NCBI GenBank assembly: GCA_963806045.1
Contig: CAWDWP010000001.1
Span: 744,001-808,000, forward strand
Direction of reading: 5' to 3'
Origin: DATCHW01 sp963806045
GTDB lineage: Bacteria > Bacteroidota > Ignavibacteria > Tepidaquicellales > Tepidaquicellaceae
Length of the DNA stretch: 64,000 nucleotides
Part shown: in pieces, positions 58,749 through 64,000 of the stretch
How the letters are laid out: every line of letters starts with the position of its first letter
Position numbering within the stretch: position 1 is the first letter of the stretch
Position numbers and translations under genes: made by a program
Notes under the pieces: model-generated
What the model was told of the DNA's origin: nothing
What the model saw: only the letters and a program-made list of their open reading frames with translations
The model's database searches: none

Positions 58749-59159
58749 ATCTGAATCCTATTCTGATAAATTAATAATTAAATCAAAATAAATAATTTCC
58801 GGTTAAATAATAATTCTAAATGATTATTTTAATAACTCAAACTTCTTAGTGAGACAACATGCTTACCCAAAAAAGTACTCTTTTCAGTAGGACAGACATT
58901 CTTGTCTGTCGAGATGATTTTGCTTTTTTAGTCCCAACCAGTCGGGATTCTTTGGGACTTTGCTTTAAATTTCTGTTGTCTGGTCGAAGACGTTGAAAAT
59001 TCTTTAGTCCTCTCTTTTTTATACAAGAAAGAAATAAAAGACTTGAAGAGGGTGCGATTAAGGAGATGAGGAAGAGAATAATCATATAATCTTTATAAAA
59101 TTATAAATCTTGTATTATTAATTTGTGTTAAGTATTTTTAATTTAATAATATTATTACA
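58749..59159. other. Spacer with repeats before the second MntA/HepT pair
   Basis: A 79-residue minus-strand open frame covers 58846-59085 but consists of repeat sequence and has no protein-like composition, so I do not call it. The spacer contains the palindrome GACAGAC-ATTCTT-GTCTGTC (58891-58910), the left copy of a direct repeat (58918-58990) and an AT-rich promoter region. Confidence 0.55.
58918..58990. repeat. Left direct repeat flanking MntA/HepT pair 2
   Basis: About 73 bases starting TTTGCTTTTTTAGTCCC, containing TCGGGATT-C-TTTGGGACT and ending TCTGGTCGAAG. It is closely matched by 59778-59850 in the same orientation. Confidence 0.75.
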
Positions 59160-59459
59160 ATGTTATCAAAAAATCAAATTATATTATTTCTAGAAGCGAA
59201 TAAAAAATATTTATTGAACAATTTTAATGTTACAAAAGTAGGTATATTCGGTTCTTTTGCTACCGGAAAACAAAACGGAAAGAGTGATTTGGATGTTATC
59301 GTTGAATTTTTAGACGGAACGGAAAATCTATATGAGTTAAAACAAAATATCAGGGAGTATATTCAAAATAACTTGAATATTAAAGTTGATATCTGCAGAG
59401 AAAAATATATAAAAAATATATTCAAAGATTCGATTTTAAAAAGTGCTTATTATGTCTGA
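59160..59459 (+). CDS. mntA: MntA-type nucleotidyltransferase antitoxin (pair 2)
   Basis: 99 residues. The motif GSFATGKQNGKSDLDVIVEF (GSx10DxD) is at ~residues 30-50; NLYELKQNIREYIQNNLNIKV follows as in MntA. It is only distantly similar to pair 1. Its end overlaps the toxin start by 8 bases (ATGTCTGA), the same arrangement as in pair 1. Confidence 0.88.
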   Translation: MLSKNQIILFLEANKKYLLNNFNVTKVGIFGSFATGKQNGKSDLDVIVEFLDGTENLYELKQNIREYIQNNLNIKVDICREKYIKNIFKDSILKSAYYV

Positions 59460-59790
59460 CAAAGATAAAAATAATCTATTAAATATTATTGAATCAATTG
59501 AAAAGATACAATTTTATGTAAAAGATATTAATTCTTTTGAAAAACTAAGCAGCGATATACGAACAGTAGATGCAGTATTAATGAATTTAGTAGTTATTGG
59601 TGAATCCGTATCAAAATTATCAGATGAATTCAAAGATATATTCAATGAAATTGACTGGAAAAGTATAAAAGGATTTAGAAATATTGCAGTTCACGATTAT
59701 TTCGGGGTTGATATCGAGGAGGTCTGGCAAATAATTGAGAATCACATTCCAAAGCTGTTTGAATATGTAAATAAAATTTTGCTTTTTTAG
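59452..59790 (+). CDS. hepT: HepT-like HEPN toxin (pair 2)
   Basis: 112 residues from ATG 59452. DAVLMNLVVIGESVSKL and the RX4HXY RNase motif RNIAVHDY (in KGFRNIAVHDYFGVD) identify it; the Tyr is the expected AMPylation site. The stop codon TAG lies inside the right copy of a direct repeat, suggesting the repeat was joined to the gene by insertion or recombination. Confidence 0.9.
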   Translation: MSDKDKNNLLNIIESIEKIQFYVKDINSFEKLSSDIRTVDAVLMNLVVIGESVSKLSDEFKDIFNEIDWKSIKGFRNIAVHDYFGVDIEEVWQIIENHIPKLFEYVNKILLF

Positions 59791-59850
59791 TCCCGACCTG
59801 TCGGGATTGTTTGGGACTCTGTATAACATTTCTGTATTGTCAGGTCGAAG
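59778..59850. repeat. Right direct repeat flanking MntA/HepT pair 2
   Basis: TTTGCTTTTTTAGTCCCG onward, with TCGGGATTGTTTGGGACT and the end TCAGGTCGAAG, parallel to 58918-58990. The inner part can fold (AGTCCCGACC...GGGACT). Confidence 0.75.
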
Positions 59851-59962
59851 ATTCCGGTGCATTGCAAAGACTCCTCCTGAATGTAACGTAACTATTCTAA
59901 AAGCATAACATTTTACCATAAATATATTTAATTTCTTTCCTGAATTTTAATATTTTATAATT

Positions 59963-61342
59963 ATGGACTCAAATATTCAATTCCCCGAAATAAGTTCTTA
60001 CATTGAAAATAAGGATTTTGCAGAGCTTAAAGAATTCTTACAGGTACTACAGCCGCCTGAACTTGCTGATATTATAAGGCATTTTTCCCCGGCTCAACAA
60101 ATTGTCTTGCTCGAAACTATTCCCCTGAATCTTGCAACTAAGACTTTTGCGTTTCTTGATTTCACAAACCAGAAAAATTTACTGAATAATATTAACAATG
60201 ACCTTATCGCACATATTTTAAATAACATGGCGCCCGATGACAGAACTGCCCTTTTAGAATATCTGCCAAATACAGTTGTTAAAGAATTGTTGAGTATATT
60301 AAATGATGAAGAGAGAAAAGTTACTTTGTCTCTGCTTGGCTATCCCAAAAATTCCGTAGGCAGATTAATGACCCCGAACTACATCGCTGTTAATAAAAAT
60401 ATGATCATTGAAGAAGTTCTTGATTACATCAGGGCAAATGGTAATGACAGTGAAACATTGAATGTTGTTTATGTAACCGATGATAACGGTATTTTAACAG
60501 ACGATATCAGGACCAGGGAATTGCTGCTGACTCCCCTTGAAAAGAGGGTTAGTGATATTATGGATAGTAAATTTATTTTTCTGAAAACCAATCAGGATAT
60601 AGAAGAAGCGATTGAAATTTTCAGAAAAAACGCAAGAACTGCTTTGCCTGTAATTGATGATTCGGGTTTATTAATTGGCATAGTAACAATAGATGATATT
60701 CTTAGCGTAGCTCAGAGAGAAAATACACGCGATATTCAAAGTCTTGGTGGTTCGGAAGCACTCGATGAATCCTATATGGCAACCCCTTTGCTTCAAATGG
60801 TTAAGAAGCGTGCAGTTTGGCTTGTTATACTTTTTGTTGGTGAAATGCTAACCGCAACTGCAATGGGGATTTTTGAAGATGAAATAGCTAAGGCAGTTGT
60901 GCTGGCTCTTTTTATTCCGTTAATTATTTCCAGCGGTGGAAATTCAGGCTCTCAGGCAACTTCTTTAATCATCAGGGCAATGGCATTGAGGGAAATAAAA
61001 CTTACCGATTGGTGGAGGATTATGAAAAGGGAAGTGCTCTCGGGATTATTGCTCGGAACAATTCTCGGTTCGATTGGATTTATCAGAATTTCTGTATGGG
61101 CAATGTTTTCAAATATGTATGGAGACCATTGGTTGTTAATCGCTTTAACAGTCGGCTTTTCACTTGTCTTAGTTGTAATGTGGGGTACACTATCCGGTTC
61201 GATGCTGCCGATGATTTTAAGAAAATTAAGATTCGACCCCGCTAAGTCATCAGCACCTTTTGTAGCTACTTTAGTTGATGTTACCGGATTGGTTATTTAT
61301 TTCGGCGTTGCAATATTATTCCTAAGCGGTACATTATTATAA
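59963..61342 (+). CDS. mgtE: Magnesium transporter MgtE
   Basis: 459 residues, usual length. An N-terminal helical domain (~1-130), a CBS pair (~135-260, VGRLMTPNYIAVNKN, ARTALPVIDDSGLLIGIVTIDD) that senses Mg2+, and five membrane helices (~285-459) with the conserved GGNSGSQATSLIIRAMA and WWRIMKREVLSG. It imports Mg2+ and closes when cytoplasmic Mg2+ is high. Transcribed alone; it converges with the TPR gene. Confidence 0.95.
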   Translation: MDSNIQFPEISSYIENKDFAELKEFLQVLQPPELADIIRHFSPAQQIVLLETIPLNLATKTFAFLDFTNQKNLLNNINNDLIAHILNNMAPDDRTALLEYLPNTVVKELLSILNDEERKVTLSLLGYPKNSVGRLMTPNYIAVNKNMIIEEVLDYIRANGNDSETLNVVYVTDDNGILTDDIRTRELLLTPLEKRVSDIMDSKFIFLKTNQDIEEAIEIFRKNARTALPVIDDSGLLIGIVTIDDILSVAQRENTRDIQSLGGSEALDESYMATPLLQMVKKRAVWLVILFVGEMLTATAMGIFEDEIAKAVVLALFIPLIISSGGNSGSQATSLIIRAMALREIKLTDWWRIMKREVLSGLLLGTILGSIGFIRISVWAMFSNMYGDHWLLIALTVGFSLVLVVMWGTLSGSMLPMILRKLRFDPAKSSAPFVATLVDVTGLVIYFGVAILFLSGTLL

Positions 61343-61369
61343 AGCAGAATTCTTATTACAGAAACATTC

Positions 61370-62461
61370 TTATTCCAGATAATTTTTCCTTAATAAACTT
61401 TTTCCGTTTTCAAAGGTTAATGAATTATCAAGAAACCAATTTGTAAATTCATAAAATTTTGATCGATAGGTAGGCAGCCAGTCCTGAAAAGTAACCGGTT
61501 CACCCTTCCTCATCAGCCAGTAATTATAGCATTCAAAATAACCTTTCGAAATCAGTTCCTTATGAAAATCAAAAATAACATTCGGGTATTTTTTATCAAA
61601 TCCTGCAGCGTACCATTTCTTAATAAAATCTGTTCTTAGAGCACACATTTCTTTTACATCGAGACTATCCTCTAATTTCACTTCTGTGATGGAAATTGTC
61701 TGCTCAAACAACGAGCCAAACGTAAAATTATCATTTTTTTTCTTGCTCGAAAAATATATTCCGTGTGTGGAATCAGGCAGTGGGAAAATGCAATGTCTGT
61801 AAGCTCTATACAAAATTTCGCTGATAAGTTGAGACTTTTTAGAATTCTTCTCGAGATTCATAAACGCTTCACCGTAAAGAATACACCACAATTCATTATT
61901 AGTATTAAAAAAAGCCAAACATGTCCAGTAATAATTTGAGGGAAAATTCGGCTCAGCTTCGATTCCTTTTTCCAAATATTTCAGCGCTTCTTCATATTTT
62001 TCGTTTCCGAATTCACTTATTCCAAGCTCGAGATATAAACAACCCGAATTTGGAAATTTTTTCAAACCCGCTTTATATAATTTATCTGCATCCTTGCGGT
62101 ATCCAAGCAGGTTCTGGCAATTCCCTGCGAGCTCATAGTAGATATCTTTAGAGTCTTTTTTATCAAGCAATTCTTCCACGATATCATATGCTTTAAGAAT
62201 ACTACCATATTCGAAATAAGCCATAGCAAGCTTATAATTATAATCTGTAACGTCAGGGTCAAGGTCAACTGCTTCGTTAAAACAGTGGAGAGCGGTCACT
62301 ACATCTTCCTGAGACATGAAATCCATTCCTCTTTCGATTAGTTTCCGAGCTTTTTCTTTCTCTTCTTTGGTTTGGGAATAAGTATAGTTATTAGAATAAT
62401 GAACGAGAACAAACACAGTTAAGACGAAGATAAGAATATTCGATAAAGTTTTGAGCATCAT
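61370..62461 (-). CDS. Exported TPR protein
   Basis: 363 residues. A hydrophobic N-terminus (~residues 8-22) ends in a plausible signal cleavage or stays as an anchor. Residues ~35-190 are TPR repeats (ALHCFNEAVDLDPD, DIYYELAGNCQNLLGYRKDADKLYKAG, ALKYLEKGIEAEPNFPSNYY). The C-terminal half (~200-363) has no recognised family. Such proteins usually scaffold periplasmic complexes; specific role unknown. Confidence 0.72.
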   Translation of the reverse strand: MMLKTLSNILIFVLTVFVLVHYSNNYTYSQTKEEKEKARKLIERGMDFMSQEDVVTALHCFNEAVDLDPDVTDYNYKLAMAYFEYGSILKAYDIVEELLDKKDSKDIYYELAGNCQNLLGYRKDADKLYKAGLKKFPNSGCLYLELGISEFGNEKYEEALKYLEKGIEAEPNFPSNYYWTCLAFFNTNNELWCILYGEAFMNLEKNSKKSQLISEILYRAYRHCIFPLPDSTHGIYFSSKKKNDNFTFGSLFEQTISITEVKLEDSLDVKEMCALRTDFIKKWYAAGFDKKYPNVIFDFHKELISKGYFECYNYWLMRKGEPVTFQDWLPTYRSKFYEFTNWFLDNSLTFENGKSLLRKNYLE

Positions 62462-62747
62462 ATAAAATTTAATATTTTAATGATTAAACTATTAATCTCG
62501 CTAACACCATTTGTTTAATAAATTATTATAATGATATTAAAATAAAATAGTGAGACAATTTTTTGACAGCAAATATCACCTCTATTCCAGTTAAGTCGAA
62601 GATTCGCAGAGAAGTAAGTATCCTCCTGACATTTCTGCACTTTTGAATTTTAAATTAAATTTTGACTTTTGACTTTTAAATTTTGATTTTTAATATAATA
62701 TTCCTTAATAACAATAAATTAAATAATATCTATTAAAACATATATTT

Positions 62748-63800
62748 ATGAAGACTAAGAAAGACTTTTTGAAGGAAACAATTCAGCATTTCGATATTAA
62801 ATCGCATAACGTGGTTCCGCTTGTTGATTCATTTAAGGATATGGCATTCCAGGCAAGGAATTTATACCGTGCATCCAAATATTATGATATGATGCTTGCA
62901 GATGAAAAATGCTCCGTGATTTTATGTCTTGCCGGTTCACTTTTTTCCGCAGGATTGAAAAATGTTGTCGTTGATATGGTAAGAAATAAAATGGTCGATG
63001 CTATAGTTTCTACAGGTGCAATTATGGTTGACCAGGATTTCTTTGAAGGACTCGGTTTCAAGCATTATATCGGAACTCCTTTCGTAGATGATAACGAGTT
63101 AAGGGATTTGCACATCGACCGGATTTATGATACATTTATAGATGAAGATGAACTTCGTGAATGCGATATGACGATTGCAAATATCTGCGAAACTCTTGAA
63201 AGAAGACCCTATTCTTCGCGTGAGTTTATCTGGCATATGGGAAAGTACCTTTCCGAAAATGGAAAGAATAAAGATTCTGTTGTACTCTCCGCATATGAAA
63301 ATAATGTTCCGATTTTCGTTCCTGCATTTTCGGATTGCTCGGCAGGTTTCGGGTTTGTTCATCATCAGTGGCATAACCCCGTGAACAATGTTTCAATCGA
63401 TTCCGCAAAGGATTTTCTCGAACTTACAAAAATAAAGCTGGAAGCTTTCGAAACAGGAATATTTATGGTTGGCGGAGGCGTTCCGAAAAATTTCACTCAG
63501 GATACTGTCGTAGCCGCGGAAGTTCTTGAGCGGGAAGTTCCTATGCATAAGTATGCAATCCAGATTACAGTTGCAGATGAAAGGGATGGTGCGCTTTCAG
63601 GTTCAACTCTTAAAGAAGCAAGCAGCTGGGGAAAAGTTGATACAACCTATGAACAAATGGTTTATGCCGAGGCAACTATAGCACTGCCTCTGATTGCAGG
63701 CTACGCCTATCATAAAGGAAACTGGAAAAACAGGAAGAAACGTGAATTCCAGAAGATGTTCCTGTTGGAAAATAATCTGGTCAACAAACAAAATTCCTGA
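62748..63800 (+). CDS. Deoxyhypusine-synthase-like enzyme
   Basis: 350 residues, full length for the DHS family. LCLAGSLFSAGLKNVVVDMV and DAIVSTGAIMVDQDF match NAD-binding segments; EASSWGKVDTTYEQM contains the WGK lysine that in DHS carries the enzyme-imine intermediate. Eukaryotic DHS modifies eIF5A, which bacteria lack; bacterial relatives are thought to make homospermidine or other polyamines from spermidine or putrescine. The substrate here is inferred at best. It stands alone, followed by a repeat-like hairpin. Confidence 0.87.
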   Translation: MKTKKDFLKETIQHFDIKSHNVVPLVDSFKDMAFQARNLYRASKYYDMMLADEKCSVILCLAGSLFSAGLKNVVVDMVRNKMVDAIVSTGAIMVDQDFFEGLGFKHYIGTPFVDDNELRDLHIDRIYDTFIDEDELRECDMTIANICETLERRPYSSREFIWHMGKYLSENGKNKDSVVLSAYENNVPIFVPAFSDCSAGFGFVHHQWHNPVNNVSIDSAKDFLELTKIKLEAFETGIFMVGGGVPKNFTQDTVVAAEVLEREVPMHKYAIQITVADERDGALSGSTLKEASSWGKVDTTYEQMVYAEATIALPLIAGYAYHKGNWKNRKKREFQKMFLLENNLVNKQNS

Positions 63801-63828
63801 TACTCTGTTACATCTCAGAACCCCCCAT

Positions 63829-63850
63829 CCCCCCTTTATCAAAGGGGGGA
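63829..63850. repeat. C/G-run hairpin at the window end
   Basis: CCCCCCTTT and AAAGGGGGG pair around ATC, next to ACCCCCCATCC. This has the form of a widespread bacterial repetitive palindrome and may also end the preceding gene. The last 150 bases hold nothing else I can support. Confidence 0.6.
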
Positions 63851-64000
63851 CATTGAGTTGAGATTATCGGTTTATTTAAGCATCTCTAAGCTATAATAAA
63901 ATTTGAAATAAATTTTTATGCTAACCTCATTCATTATCCTATCACTTGGGTTCCTTGTTTGAACATAGATTATATTATTAAAAATATGTAATTTACTGTA

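Noticed and set aside
58846..59085. 79-residue open frame on the minus strand
   Set aside because: It lies in repeat sequence (58891-58990), has no protein-like composition or start signal, and the repeat structure explains it.
1..64000. rRNA or tRNA genes
   Set aside because: No rRNA-like stretch, and no cloverleaf with a GTTCRANNC T-loop plus matching acceptor arms could be supported by eye.

Overview
This is an AT-rich window with TAA/TGA stops, few strong Shine-Dalgarno sequences, several type IX secretion (T9SS) C-terminal sorting domains (NFPNPFNP ... SGVYFYKL ... KKM-L-K) and TPR/PAS/GAF sensor kinases. It looks like a chromosomal piece from the Ignavibacteria / Bacteroidota-Chlorobi group, probably a metagenome assembly. 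The lineage is inferred from protein style; no rRNA is present. I see no rRNA, no convincing tRNA and no CRISPR array.

Layout. 1-7.8 kb: end of a T9SS-secreted protein, lipoprotein, NRAMP metal transporter, methyltransferase, cysteine-desulfurase-like enzyme, ogt, an orphan cas6 and a secreted CSCH-motif protein. 8.3-15.9 kb: a compact phage head/packaging/lysis cassette (portal, prohead protease, HK97 capsid, connector, two small membrane proteins, amidase, TerS, TerL) with no tail, integrase or replication gene. 15.9-20 kb: NicO/TauE-like metal transporter, secreted proteins and a GDCCVxC protein. 20-31 kb: three large sensor kinases and a response regulator, interrupted by a REP-associated transposase (RAYT) and its palindromic REPIN copies. 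31-33.4 kb: an acyl-CoA operon (CoA-transferase A and B plus an HMG-CoA-lyase-like protein). 33.4-44.5 kb: more kinases, an NtrC-type sigma-54 activator and what looks like its target promoters. 44.8-64 kb: mostly housekeeping (aceE-aceF, NDH-2, yjbQ, a family 39 glycosyltransferase, trxA, dnaE, a DUF3127 SSB-like protein, mgtE, a deoxyhypusine-synthase-like enzyme) with two MntA/HepT toxin-antitoxin pairs.

How parts work together. The clearest local circuit is sigma-54 based. A REC-histidine kinase (40717-41895) and an NtrC-type activator (41931-43274) lie just upstream of a promoter with two identical 13-bp palindromes (TCTCAATTTGAGA), 50 bp before a good -24/-12 element (43611-43626). That promoter precedes two tandem, paralogous 35-36-residue single-membrane-pass peptides and a stand-alone receiver protein, closed by a hairpin terminator. 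The same palindrome family with almost the same spacing recurs at 33580-33734, upstream of another membrane histidine kinase. I regard this predicted regulon, with its micropeptides, as the best candidate for an undescribed system; the tailless phage cassette is second.

Sequence quality. About a dozen genes, including housekeeping aceE and the CoA-transferase, are split by single-base indels, nearly all net +1 and many in short homopolymers. I read these as assembly errors, give the gene spans as restored, and flag each one.
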